Shown in pieces: positions 35,863 through 44,781 of a stretch of DNA of 64,000 bases (within the stretch, counting starts at the first letter, position 1; the number at the start of each line of letters is the position of its first letter). This DNA is from Sulfoacidibacillus ferrooxidans (lineage in GTDB: Bacteria; Bacillota; Bacilli; Alicyclobacillales; SLC66). Below the pieces are notes generated by a model. It did not search any database and was not told the origin of the DNA. It worked only from the letters and a program-made list of their open reading frames with translations. The stretch lies in NCBI RefSeq assembly GCF_022606465.1, contig NZ_JALBUF010000003.1:212150-276149 (forward strand). The letters run 5' to 3'. The position numbers and the translations under genes are program-made.

Positions 35863-36078
35863 CTATGAAACAGGAATGCTGGCGCTCCATGACAATCCAC
35901 TGACATCATCAACAGTTACAATAGCATTGGCATCTTTTGCAAGAGCCAAACGCGCCATACGATCAAGCGGCAATGTAACATCTGCTTTTGCTGCAAGCGG
36001 TACGACCAATCCCCATGGACCTAACGTAACCTTTTGAAAAGCATAGGTATTACTAATGGAATCTCGCGAAATGAGAAA
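35863..36078 (-). pseudogene. open frame without clear start, possible gene remnant
   Basis: Between uvrC and the SAM-riboswitch promoter, one minus frame is open for 71 codons and reads like real protein: VTLGPWGLVVPLAAKADVTL, then PLDRMARLALAKDANAIVTV and a VSGLSWSASIPVS end. I do not recognise it. There is no ATG or convincing ribosome-binding site; a TTG in the frame would give a shorter product. In Bacillus a different gene (yslB) sits near uvrC. It may be the 3' end of a lost gene. I see nothing else in this 325-bp gap. Confidence 0.3.
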
Positions 36079-36104
36079 TTAATTTATAAATATTTTAAAA
36101 GCAT

Positions 36105-37898
36105 TTACGATGATTGTAAATGCGCAACAATTTGGCGTGCCAATCGATCCCCAATACCTGCCTTACGAAACTCTTCGAGCGGTGCATTTTTCATCTCATT
36201 AAGAGAATTAAAGTGTCTTAATAATTGTTTTCGTCGTGCTTCCCCGATACCAGGAATCTCGTCCAATAAGCTGTGCAATGAATTTTTTTGTCGAGTCCCA
36301 CGATGAAATGTAATTGCAAAACGATGCACTTCATCTTGAATCCGCTGCAATAAATGAAATGCTGATGTTCCATGATCTAATGCTACTGGATCAAGTTCCT
36401 CTCCTAAAAATAATTGATGACTGCGATGTCTATCATCTTTCGCAAGACCACAGACAGGGATGTCTAGCGATAGTTCATTTTCTAATACATCAATAGCGGC
36501 CGCAATTTGCCCTTTACCACCGTCAACCATGATGAGGTCAGGTAGTGTTAGCTGTTCTTTTAAAGCACGCGTATACCGCCTTCGAATGACTTCACGCATA
36601 GAGGCATAGTCATCAGGACCAATAACTGTTTTTATTTTAAATTTACGATATTCATTTCGCGCTGGCTGTCCATCCACAAAAACAACCATAGCAGCCACGG
36701 GATCTGTTCCTTGCGTATTGGAGTTATCAAACGCTTCTATGCGATGAAGTTCAGGAAGCCCAAGTACATCTGTTAATTCCTGCATGGCACTCACTGTTCT
36801 GCGCTCATCCCGTTCCATCAATCGAAACTTTTCTTCAAGTGCAAGCCTTGCATTTTTAGTAGCCAATTCAACTAAATCGTATTTTTTACCGCGTTTGGGT
36901 TGCATGATTTTAGCACCTAAAAACTCCTGAAATCCATCCAATTCCACATCTTCAGGAATCCATACTTCCTTTGGCACATCCGGATTATCAAAGTAAAACT
37001 GTGCAATATATGACGAAATATCTTCAGATTCTGTACTGTGATATCGGAAAACAGATGCAGCACGCTCGATCATTTTTCCTTGACGGATAATAAACACTTG
37101 AATGCTCATGTACCCTTTGTCTGCATAAACGCCAAACACATCACGATCCACGCGATCTGCATGCGTTACTTTTTGTGTCTCCATGACACGTCCAATGTGT
37201 ATCACTAAATCACGTAACTCAGCGGCTCGTTCAAAGTTCATTGCTTCTGCTTCATGTTCCATTTTTTTAACTAAATCAGCTGTAATCGCCTCATATCCAC
37301 CATTCAAAAAATCAGTAATTTCTTTTACTAGTTGTTGATATGTTTGTTCTTCTACAATAAATTCACAAGGTGCCAAACATTGTCCAATGTGATAATAAAG
37401 ACAGACCTTGGGTTTTAGTTTTTTACATTTGCGCAATGGGTATAACCGATCTAAAAGTTTTTTTGTTTCAGATGCCGCTCCTCCATTTGGATAGGGGCCA
37501 AAATAAGCCGCTTTATCTTTCTGAATCTTTCTCACGATTTCTAAGCGTGGATGCTCTTCACGCGTAATCTTGATATATGGATATGTTTTATCATCTCTTA
37601 ACATAATATTATAATGTGGACTGTAGTGTTTAATCAGATTACATTCTAAAACCAGTGCCTCTGCGACAGTATCAGTTACAATATATTCAAAATCCACAAT
37701 GTGGCTCACGAGGAGTTGGGTCTTTCCGTCATGACTGCCCGTAAAATAAGATCGCACTCGATTTTTCAGCACTTTCGCTTTACCTGCATAGATGACTTTC
37801 CCATCTGCATCCTTCATCAGGTAACATCCCGGTTTCTCTGGAAGTAATGCTAATTTTGCGCGTAACTCTTCCCATGACGTTGTCAAACGATCACCCAT
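36105..37898 (-). CDS. uvrC: excinuclease ABC subunit C
   Basis: 597 aa. The N-terminal GIY-YIG nuclease domain is at about residues 16-95 (PGCYLMKDADGKVIYAGKAK), followed by a UVR domain around residue 205, the RNase H-like C-terminal nuclease domain (EAFDNSNTQGTDPVAAMVVF, MVDGGKGQI) and a helix-hairpin-helix end (IPGIGEARRKQLLRHF). It makes the dual incision in nucleotide excision repair. It flanks the sdh/gerE region in Bacillus too. Confidence 0.96.
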   Translation of the reverse strand: MGDRLTTSWEELRAKLALLPEKPGCYLMKDADGKVIYAGKAKVLKNRVRSYFTGSHDGKTQLLVSHIVDFEYIVTDTVAEALVLECNLIKHYSPHYNIMLRDDKTYPYIKITREEHPRLEIVRKIQKDKAAYFGPYPNGGAASETKKLLDRLYPLRKCKKLKPKVCLYYHIGQCLAPCEFIVEEQTYQQLVKEITDFLNGGYEAITADLVKKMEHEAEAMNFERAAELRDLVIHIGRVMETQKVTHADRVDRDVFGVYADKGYMSIQVFIIRQGKMIERAASVFRYHSTESEDISSYIAQFYFDNPDVPKEVWIPEDVELDGFQEFLGAKIMQPKRGKKYDLVELATKNARLALEEKFRLMERDERRTVSAMQELTDVLGLPELHRIEAFDNSNTQGTDPVAAMVVFVDGQPARNEYRKFKIKTVIGPDDYASMREVIRRRYTRALKEQLTLPDLIMVDGGKGQIAAAIDVLENELSLDIPVCGLAKDDRHRSHQLFLGEELDPVALDHGTSAFHLLQRIQDEVHRFAITFHRGTRQKNSLHSLLDEIPGIGEARRKQLLRHFNSLNEMKNAPLEEFRKAGIGDRLARQIVAHLQSS

Positions 37899-37966
37899 TC
37901 CTCATCCATCACATAAATTTCTTCAATCCCTATAAATTGCACCATGTTACAAGTGCAATTGCATGA

Positions 37967-38284
37967 TTATTCTTCTATCCCCGATATAATGAACTGATTG
38001 TCTCGAATATCTTGAATACGAACAAATTGGCCTGCAGAGATACTAGAACATTGTATCCCTAATGCGACTACAGGCCAAATATCGCTACCAATCCGTACAA
38101 ATCCTCCTCCACCTTCTTGCATCGAAGTAACTGCGATACCTCTAGCACCACGTAGTTGTAATAACACATCTGTTTTCAATCGCCTATTTTGTTGCTTCAC
38201 AATTAATACATACATCAGCCAAGAACAACCTGAAACCAAAAAAAAGACCAGCCACAACATGCCCAATTGGCTTCCAAAGACCAT
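37967..38284 (-). CDS. small NfeD-like membrane protein
   Basis: About 105 aa. One N-terminal membrane helix (GMLWLVFFLVSGCSWLMYVLIV) is followed by an OB-fold-like domain: LRGARGIAVTSMQEGGGGFV, RIGSDIWPVVALG, ISAGQFVRIQDI. This pattern is that of the soluble domain of NfeD proteins, which work with flotillin-like membrane scaffolds. The ATG with GGAG 7 nt upstream is used; a TTG six codons earlier overlaps that site. The family call is moderate. Confidence 0.65.
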   Translation of the reverse strand: MVFGSQLGMLWLVFFLVSGCSWLMYVLIVKQQNRRLKTDVLLQLRGARGIAVTSMQEGGGGFVRIGSDIWPVVALGIQCSSISAGQFVRIQDIRDNQFIISGIEE

Positions 38285-38430
38285 ATCTATTCTCCTTTTC
38301 AATACTTTTTCTTTTGTTTTTTGTTCTTTTAGGGCAACCTATACGCAGACGCAGACATTTATGTTTTTTCATACTGCAATAAACTTGTACCTGAGTGTTT
38401 TACACCTATTTAATGGAGGAGGGAGTTTGC

Positions 38431-38700
38431 ATGGTTCAAAACAACGATAAAAGCCATCAAGAAAAATTGACCAATGAATTAAGGTACATCACGAATACGT
38501 GGCAAACCATACAAAACGAGGAGTTCCCAGAAGGACCATATGGTGCCTCCCTATATCCTCACGATCGATTAGGAAAAGTAACACCATGGGAACCACAGCA
38601 GCAAGTCACATCTGCATTTAAAGATGAGAATCCAGCATTTTCTAGCGGCACAGTTCCACCACCAGGTAGTGAACCGCCAGGTAACCAACTCGAGGAATAA
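38431..38700 (+). CDS. hypothetical 89-aa protein, Pro-rich C-terminus
   Basis: A very strong Shine-Dalgarno (GGAGGAGGGAG) precedes the ATG. The protein is hydrophilic, with a Gln/Asn-rich N-terminus and a low-complexity end (SGTVPPPGSEPPGNQLEE). No membrane segment, Cys or known motif is seen. I do not recognise the family. It is divergent from the NfeD-like gene and convergent with the PspA gene. Confidence 0.65.
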   Translation: MVQNNDKSHQEKLTNELRYITNTWQTIQNEEFPEGPYGASLYPHDRLGKVTPWEPQQQVTSAFKDENPAFSSGTVPPPGSEPPGNQLEE

Positions 38701-38742
38701 CTAGAGTAAACTGCAATTGTATCGCCCTTTATGAAATACAAA

Positions 38743-38806
38743 ACTGCACGTGCCATACCCACGCACACTCAATACATGTACGCAATGGGAATACGGCATG
38801 TGCAGT
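38743..38806. terminator. long imperfect hairpin between the 89-aa gene and pspA
   Basis: ACTGCACGTGCC... and its near complement ending GGCATGTGCAGT pair over about 20 positions with mismatches. On the minus strand TTTTGTATTTC follows, so it probably ends the pspA transcript. Confidence 0.6.
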
Positions 38807-38819
38807 ATCCTTGCTTTAA

Positions 38820-39494
38820 TTAGGCATCTGCCTTTTGCGCAAGCTTTAATTTCAATGCGGCCAACTCATCATCGACTTCACTATCGCCAAGTTGTTTAAA
38901 TTCGTCGTCTAATGAAGGTTTTTGATGTCTCATTTCTTCACTTGCTTGTGCTTGCGACTCCATGACATTGACTCGTTCTTCCATCCGTTGAAAACCGCGA
39001 GTTGCACTGTCAGAGTTAAATCCATTTAATGCATGGTTGACTTGTGTTTGAACCTTAGCGGCTTCTGCACGAGCGACCAACATCTCGCGTTTACTTTTCA
39101 TCTTTTGATACTCGTTTTTCATTTCATCAAGTTTCATTCGTAGATTATCAGAGAGAGCTTTTGCCTTATCATACTCCTGACCAAGGGCATCAGCTTTTTC
39201 TTGCTGTTCTTTTTTATCTTGAAGTGCTTTGCGTGCAAGATCCTCATTGCCAAGTACCAAGGCTTTTTCAGCTTGTTCCTGACGCTTTGCTACGATGGCA
39301 AGCGCTTCGTTACGTTGCTCTAAAAATCGTTTTTCTACAGCAATTTCCTTTGCTACTGCACCTTCTGCTTCGTTAATATCCGATTCCATATCTCGCAAGA
39401 ATTGATTGACCATCTTCACTGGGTCTTCTGCCTTATCTAATATATCATTAACCGATGCAGCTGTGATATCGCGAATCCTTTTAAATAACGCCAT
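38820..39494 (-). CDS. PspA/IM30 family membrane-stress protein
   Basis: About 224 aa, almost wholly alpha-helical coiled coil. The N-terminus MALFKRIRDITAASVNDILD and the DPVKMVNQFLRDMESDI segment are typical of PspA/LiaH/Vipp1. Such proteins form ESCRT-III-like assemblies on the inner face of the membrane and protect it from stress. The ATG is 10 nt after GGAGG; a GTG two codons upstream is also possible. No lia two-component genes are nearby, but an NfeD-like gene is. Confidence 0.9.
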   Translation of the reverse strand: MALFKRIRDITAASVNDILDKAEDPVKMVNQFLRDMESDINEAEGAVAKEIAVEKRFLEQRNEALAIVAKRQEQAEKALVLGNEDLARKALQDKKEQQEKADALGQEYDKAKALSDNLRMKLDEMKNEYQKMKSKREMLVARAEAAKVQTQVNHALNGFNSDSATRGFQRMEERVNVMESQAQASEEMRHQKPSLDDEFKQLGDSEVDDELAALKLKLAQKADA

Positions 39495-39579
39495 ACTCAC
39501 CCAACCTCCCTTAATCTCCTAACAGTATCTACGCTCGCAATACAAAAAGGTTGCAGGATATAGGCAACATTTTTTTGCT

Positions 39580-39777
39580 TTACGATGGATCCACCGTACC
39601 GAGATAAACCGACTCTTCGCCATTAGACAAAATAAATGTCTTTGTACCTCGTAAAATAAGATATTCTCCGAAATACTGTCGAACGCTCGGGGTGACATAA
39701 ATACTAAGTCCATCTTCTTCCCAGTATACATCATCTTTTGACCCAATCATACAGGCGATCCTCACCTGTTCTGACAT
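39580..39777 (-). CDS. hypothetical 65-aa protein
   Basis: MSEQVRIACMIGSKDDVYWE begins a compact, soluble, mixed-charge protein with alternating hydrophobic residues suggesting beta strands (LSIYVTPSVRQYFGEYLILR). An AGGA site stands 6 nt before the ATG. It lies just upstream of pspA on the same strand and may be co-transcribed. I do not recognise the family. Confidence 0.55.
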   Translation of the reverse strand: MSEQVRIACMIGSKDDVYWEEDGLSIYVTPSVRQYFGEYLILRGTKTFILSNGEESVYLGTVDPS

Positions 39778-39957
39778 TCCTCATCCTGCATTACCAGCTA
39801 CCTCAAAAATTCTCAAGGAGTGATAATGATGTAGGATCCTTTTCGTTTCAGGTTGTATAGATATATGCATGAAAACTTCACTCACTCCCAAATCAATTCA
39901 GAATGTGCTAAACTGTTGTACGGACAAATGTACATAAGCAATTAGTGGAGGCTCGAT

Positions 39958-40380
39958 ATGTTATTCTATTCTATATTATCCGTACATCTACTCGCAGTAT
40001 TGGCAAAAATAAGCGTCTTCTTCACGATTCCGAGACTAAAAGATGTGGAAAGCGTGCAATCATTTTTTCGGCGTTATCAAGTAACTGACCGCATCGCTAA
40101 CTACACCATGTGGATTACTGGAGCGTTACTACTTGTAGTAACTTCGTGGAAATTATTATTGCAAATGTGGTTGCTTGTTTCCATGTTACTATACATACTG
40201 GTCTTTTTACTCATTCGCGGCATTGTTTTTCGCAGACTGCGGATCATCGCAGACAGCCAAAAATTATACGCTCGTGATGAATTAAAACTTTTGCGTGTAG
40301 AAAGTTACTGTGTCATGGGAGCGGCTTTAGGACTACTCGGAGGAATAGGATACCTTATGGTACATAAACCTTGGGCTTAA
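39958..40380 (+). CDS. hypothetical membrane protein, four helices
   Basis: 140 aa with four hydrophobic segments (residues 1-22, 48-66, 68-88, 118-135) and basic loops between them. GTGGAGG stands before the ATG. No catalytic motif is visible and I cannot name the family. It is convergent with the acetyltransferase gene. Confidence 0.7.
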   Translation: MLFYSILSVHLLAVLAKISVFFTIPRLKDVESVQSFFRRYQVTDRIANYTMWITGALLLVVTSWKLLLQMWLLVSMLLYILVFLLIRGIVFRRLRIIADSQKLYARDELKLLRVESYCVMGAALGLLGGIGYLMVHKPWA

Positions 40381-40404
40381 CCGTTTCTCCAAACTTACTA
40401 TATA

Positions 40405-40434
40405 AACTTCCACTCGGTTATACGAGTGGAAGTT
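40405..40434. terminator. hairpin between convergent genes
   Basis: AACTTCCACTCG and CGAGTGGAAGTT form a perfect 12-bp stem with a 6-nt loop. It overlaps the last codons of the acetyltransferase gene and follows the membrane protein gene. Confidence 0.65.
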
Positions 40435-40954
40435 GCACATTTGAATAATAGCCCATTCTTCGGTAAGTGAATTCATCATATTTAGAGAACCCCAGTTGTG
40501 TGTAAAAACTTACATTCATGTTCCTTGGTGAAAACGCAATCCACCCGTGATATCCGCAATCCATGCTACAATCAATCACTGCTCGCAATAATGTTTCACT
40601 TAATGTTAACCGCTCTATTTCATGCTGTACAGTAGGAGCTACTTCGAGATGCTCAATATATATGCAAGAAGCAATTGCCCAATTTGATGCACAGACCAAA
40701 CCGATTTTTGTATTATTTTTAGTGATGATCCCGATCATAGGAAAAGGGGCAAGTCGCATCGTACTTTCCCATATGCGAAACTGGACGTCACTCAATGCGC
40801 GTTGATTTTCACTATACCCAACAACCCTCCCCCACTCCATGATGATGTTACGTATAACGCTAGACATCTCATCATTAGACAGCCATGAAAAAAATACCCT
40901 CTGGGTAGAATCCTGATCAGGTTTATCGTTACTGATCAGCAAATCGACGTACAT
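40418..40954 (-). CDS. GNAT-family N-acetyltransferase-like protein
   Basis: About 178 aa. The C-terminal half has the layout of a GNAT fold: a strand-like IGLVCASNWAIASCIYIEHLEV, a charged helix start, then GYHGWIAFSPRNMNVSFYTQLGFSKYD, where FYxxLGF is the usual late motif. The acetyl-CoA loop is not canonical, so activity is uncertain. The ATG lies 8 nt after GGAGG. Confidence 0.65.
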   Translation of the reverse strand: MYVDLLISNDKPDQDSTQRVFFSWLSNDEMSSVIRNIIMEWGRVVGYSENQRALSDVQFRIWESTMRLAPFPMIGIITKNNTKIGLVCASNWAIASCIYIEHLEVAPTVQHEIERLTLSETLLRAVIDCSMDCGYHGWIAFSPRNMNVSFYTQLGFSKYDEFTYRRMGYYSNVQLPLV

Positions 40955-41063
40955 AAACCATTCCTCCATAAAAATACTATATATACTTTATTTTGCATAT
41001 TTAGTTTCCCATTTTTATCTCTCATGATCAACCACTTATAGAAGTGGTTAATGATTAGTTTGT

Positions 41064-41118
41064 GACAAATGCAAACAGAGTAGCCACATAGGATGTGGCT
41101 ACTCTGTTTGCATTTGTC
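41064..41118 (-). terminator. perfect 26-bp hairpin downstream of the DAHP synthase gene
   Basis: Two 26-nt arms, starting GACAAATGCAAACAGAGTAG, pair without mismatch around a 3-nt loop. It lies 20 bp after the stop codon of the gene. A second, 8-bp hairpin (AACCACTT/AAGTGGTT, 41030-41049) follows. The first has no clear U-run, but position argues for a terminator or a 3'-end stabiliser. Confidence 0.6.
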
Positions 41119-41138
41119 TATGGCTACGATCATGAAAA

Positions 41139-42233
41139 CTAGCCGCGATTTACAATGGCCTCAAGATCAGGGATCATATGACTCTGACGAAGCTCAGCCA
41201 TAAATGATTCAAACTCCGCAAAATTCATTTGTTGCTTAGCATCTGACAAAGCAACTGTTGGATCAGGATGAACCTCAACCATCACTCCATCCGCTCCAAC
41301 TGCTAGTGCGGCTTTCGCCACTGGAGTCATAATATCTTTGCGCCCTGTGGAATGAGTGACATCTACTAACACCGGTAGATGTGTCTCTTGTTTAAGGATC
41401 GGAACAGCAGAGATATCAAGAGTATTACGTGTTGCCTTTTCATATGTGCGGATCCCCCGCTCACACAGTACAATCTTTTCATTTCCCCGAGAAGCGATAT
41501 ACTCAGCCGCATAGATTAACTCTTCAATAGTAGCAGATAACCCACGTTTTAAAAGAACAGGTACGCGTGTGCTACCCACCGCTTTTAACAACTCGAAATT
41601 CTGCATATTACGTGCCCCTACTTGAATCATATCCACATACTGTATAGCCATTTCTACGTCATTTGGACTTACAATTTCAGAAACAACGGCCATTCCATAT
41701 TTTTGACCTATCTGTTTAAGCATACGAAGCCCAGGTTCTCCTAAACCCTGAAAATCATACGGTGACGTCCGTGGCTTAAACGCACCTCCACGCATTACAA
41801 GAATACCTTGCGCTTGTAATTCTGCGCCTACTTTCTCCATCTGCTCTGGCGTTTCTACAGAACAAGGCCCAGCTACAACAATTGGCTTTCCGCCACCAAT
41901 TTCTATTCCTTTCACACTCACAACCGTGTCAACAGTTGTACGAGAACGGCTCACAAGTAGTTTGCGTTGTTCTTCTTGTAATCCAAGTGAAACCTGAAAA
42001 ATTTGTTTAAATAAATGACGAATCGCACCATCAGAAAAGGGTCCTGGGTTTTGTTGAACCAAGTGATCAAGTTGTTCTTTTTCACGCTCTGGATCAAAAG
42101 TAAGCATCCCACGCGCCTGTTTAATCTGGCCAATGCGCTGAACAATATCAGCTCTTTTACTTAATAAGGACAATAAATCGTCATTAATTTCATCCAATTC
42201 GTTACGTAATTCTCTTAATCGATCCTCAGCCAT
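41139..42233 (-). CDS. aroF: bifunctional chorismate mutase / DAHP synthase
   Basis: About 364 aa. The N-terminal AroQ chorismate mutase domain (residues 1-85: LRNELDEINDDLLSLLSKRA) precedes a type I-beta 3-deoxy-7-phosphoheptulonate synthase (VAGPCSVETPEQ, RGGAFKPRTSPYDFQG, LCERGIRTYE, DVTHSTGRKD). It makes the first shikimate intermediate; the mutase domain usually gives feedback inhibition by chorismate or prephenate. This is the enzyme called AroA in B. subtilis. The ATG 8 nt after GAGGGAG is used. hisC lies directly upstream. Confidence 0.94.
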   Translation of the reverse strand: MAEDRLRELRNELDEINDDLLSLLSKRADIVQRIGQIKQARGMLTFDPEREKEQLDHLVQQNPGPFSDGAIRHLFKQIFQVSLGLQEEQRKLLVSRSRTTVDTVVSVKGIEIGGGKPIVVAGPCSVETPEQMEKVGAELQAQGILVMRGGAFKPRTSPYDFQGLGEPGLRMLKQIGQKYGMAVVSEIVSPNDVEMAIQYVDMIQVGARNMQNFELLKAVGSTRVPVLLKRGLSATIEELIYAAEYIASRGNEKIVLCERGIRTYEKATRNTLDISAVPILKQETHLPVLVDVTHSTGRKDIMTPVAKAALAVGADGVMVEVHPDPTVALSDAKQQMNFAEFESFMAELRQSHMIPDLEAIVNRG

Positions 42234-42288
42234 CTCCAAAACTCCCTCTCTCTATACAACTATTTTATCTCTATTGTACTTCTCTATT

Positions 42289-43431
42289 TTACATCTCTTT
42301 GAGTGCTTGTTCGAGTGCTTGCAAACATCTTCTATTTTCCTCTTCCGTGCCAATACTAATTCGTATATACTCATCAAGACCAGGAAAGCCTGCACGTACG
42401 ATCACACCATGACGCTCTAACTCTTGAAATACATGCACTCCATTGCCCACTTTAGCCAATAAAAAGTTACCTTGAGTCTCAATATACTCTAAACCAAGTT
42501 GTGTAAGACCTTCGTAATATTGCAAGCGGCCTTCGTGATTCGCAACTTTACACTTAATTACATGTTCCGTATCTTGTAGTGCAGCAGTTGCTCCTACTTG
42601 TGCCACAGCATTTACATTGAAGGGTTCCCGTACTTGATGCAAATATTTAATTAGACCTGCATCACCTAGAGCGTATCCAAGGCGTAATCCTGCAAGGCCA
42701 TACATTTTTGAAAAAGTACGTAAAGATAAAACCGTTTTACCTTCTGTCACAAATTCTAATGAACGCAATGGGTCAGGTGTATCCACATACTCGAGATATG
42801 CCTCATCAAGTACGACAATAACCCCATCGGGGATGCTTTCCAGAAATTCTTTAACTTGCGTATGTGTTACCCACGTACCCGTAGGGTTATTGGGCGAGCA
42901 TACATAAATCAGTTTGGTCTTGTCAGTAATCTGATTCTGCATGGCTAAAAAGTCATATTGAAAATGCTTAGTTAAAGGAACAGGAATAATCTTCGCTTCC
43001 ATTACTTGCGCACCAAAGTTATACTGTGCAAATGATGGAAAAGGAACAATCACTTCATCTCCTGGTTGTAAAAACGTCTCAGCAATCATTTTAATAATCT
43101 CATCTGATCCGTTTCCTACAAATACTTGCTCAGGTTGTAAGTGAACATGTTGTGCAATTGCCGTGCGCACATCTTGAGCTGCTCCATCAGGATAGCGGTT
43201 TAACTCCAGAAGCAAGTCTGAAATAGCATCAAGTGCCTTTGGTGAAGGCCCGAGAGGGTTTTCATTGGAAGCGAGTTTTACCACATCGTGCAATCCAAAT
43301 TCACGTTGCACATCTGCAATCGGGCGACCAGGAACATACGGCTTAATGACATGTAAGTTTGGTCGCACTAGCCGTCTCACTCGTTCTTCGAGAGAAAGAG
43401 TTGAAGTTAACACATCTTTTTGCTCTCCCAA
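42289..43431 (-). CDS. hisC: histidinol-phosphate / aromatic aminotransferase
   Basis: 380-aa fold-type I aminotransferase. PLP contacts are YPDGA, GNGSDEII, SPNNPTGT, LDEAYLEY and the Schiff-base Lys242 in RTFSKMYGLAGLR. In Bacillus HisC also acts on phenylpyruvate and hydroxyphenylpyruvate, and the position next to aroF supports use in aromatic amino-acid synthesis. It begins with TTG after GGGAGG at 9-nt spacing. Confidence 0.93.
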   Translation of the reverse strand: MGEQKDVLTSTLSLEERVRRLVRPNLHVIKPYVPGRPIADVQREFGLHDVVKLASNENPLGPSPKALDAISDLLLELNRYPDGAAQDVRTAIAQHVHLQPEQVFVGNGSDEIIKMIAETFLQPGDEVIVPFPSFAQYNFGAQVMEAKIIPVPLTKHFQYDFLAMQNQITDKTKLIYVCSPNNPTGTWVTHTQVKEFLESIPDGVIVVLDEAYLEYVDTPDPLRSLEFVTEGKTVLSLRTFSKMYGLAGLRLGYALGDAGLIKYLHQVREPFNVNAVAQVGATAALQDTEHVIKCKVANHEGRLQYYEGLTQLGLEYIETQGNFLLAKVGNGVHVFQELERHGVIVRAGFPGLDEYIRISIGTEEENRRCLQALEQALKEM

Positions 43432-43554
43432 CTAATCTTGCCTCCCTTCTTACGCATGTTTTTGCTACAATGTAACACAGTCTAGGACTCACGCAAAGAC
43501 CTAAAATGAAGTAGTCATGCAATTTTGCGCAAAACTATTTAGGGAGGATCAATC

Positions 43555-44763
43555 ATGCAAGTTACGTTCTCAGATATTCAAGCCGCGGCCAGTCGGCTCG
43601 CTTCTGTTATTGACACCACGCCTTTAGACCGTTCACAAACGTACAGTCAGTTAAGTCACAATCATATTTATCTTAAGCTTGAAAACATGCAACGTACCGG
43701 ATCTTTTAAAATTCGTGGTGCATATAACAAAATTTCCGCACTTGCACCCGATGAGCGCAGTCGCGGCGTGATCGCCGCATCAGCTGGAAATCACGCTCAA
43801 GGCGTGGCTTATGCTGCCCGCCTACTAAATATCCCTTGTACGATTGTAATGCCAAAAATGGCTTCACTTTCAAAAGTTGAAGCTACGCGCCGCTATGGTG
43901 CTGAGATCGTCTTGCATGGACAAAGTTACGATGATGCCTATGCAAAAGCTAAAGAATTACAAGAAGAAACAGGTTACACTTTTATTCATGCCTTTGATGA
44001 TCCCGATGTCATCGCAGGTCAAGGTACCATTGGGTTAGAACTGCTTGAACAGAACCAACACCTAGATGCCATTGTGGCGCCCATAGGAGGAGGTGGGCTT
44101 ATATCGGGTATTGCCATTGCAGCCAAAGCCATCAAACCTGACATTAAGATATACGGCGTTGAAGCCTCTGGTGCAGCCTGTTTTCGTCGCTCACTAGACG
44201 CAGGAGATATTACAACGCTTGACACTGTTTCAACGATTGCAGACGGCATCGCAGTCAAACGGCCAGGTAATTTAACCTATGATACAGTGAAGAACCTTGT
44301 GGATGATGTATTTGTAGTTGAAGATGAGGCCATTGCAAGAACTATGGTCATGCTCATGGAGCGTTCCAAAGTCGTCTCTGAAGGCGCAAGTGCATCTGCA
44401 TTAGCTGCGATTTTAACCAATCATCTTCCCTTTGAAAATAAACACGTAGCTGTTGTCATATCTGGTGGCAATGTTGATATGATGCTACTTTCTCGCATCA
44501 TTGAACACGGGCTCGTAGCAGCAGGAAGGCATGCACGATTCGTCACTACTCTTCCTGATCGTCCTGGATCACTTGCCAACCTTGTTGCAGCAGTAGCTGA
44601 TGTGGGAGCAAACATCGTCTCTATCGAACATCATCGACTAGGGCAATCGCTTATCCTTGGGCATGTAGAAGTTGATATGGCTGTAGAAACAAGGAACGAA
44701 GAACATATTGAAGAATTACGTCAGAGATTTTTGACATTAGGATATAGTTTCCAAATGAAATAA
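43555..44763 (+). CDS. ilvA: threonine ammonia-lyase with ACT-like domain
   Basis: 402 aa. PLP-dependent fold with Schiff-base Lys51 (GSFKIRGAYNK), SAGNHAQGVA and the phosphate loop GGGGLI. The C-terminal 75 residues (ARFVTTLPDRPGSLANLVA) form one ACT domain. It deaminates threonine to 2-oxobutanoate, feeding isoleucine synthesis or threonine degradation; the length matches the TdcB-plus-ACT type. AGGGAGG precedes the ATG. The tetR gene follows in 18 bp. Confidence 0.93.
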   Translation: MQVTFSDIQAAASRLASVIDTTPLDRSQTYSQLSHNHIYLKLENMQRTGSFKIRGAYNKISALAPDERSRGVIAASAGNHAQGVAYAARLLNIPCTIVMPKMASLSKVEATRRYGAEIVLHGQSYDDAYAKAKELQEETGYTFIHAFDDPDVIAGQGTIGLELLEQNQHLDAIVAPIGGGGLISGIAIAAKAIKPDIKIYGVEASGAACFRRSLDAGDITTLDTVSTIADGIAVKRPGNLTYDTVKNLVDDVFVVEDEAIARTMVMLMERSKVVSEGASASALAAILTNHLPFENKHVAVVISGGNVDMMLLSRIIEHGLVAAGRHARFVTTLPDRPGSLANLVAAVADVGANIVSIEHHRLGQSLILGHVEVDMAVETRNEEHIEELRQRFLTLGYSFQMK

Positions 44764-44781
44764 TAGCAAGGAGGAAGACTT

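Noticed and set aside
40936..41133. 65-codon minus frame between the acetyltransferase and DAHP synthase genes
   Set aside because: It is produced by the 26-bp and 8-bp hairpins and has no ribosome-binding site or protein-like sequence.
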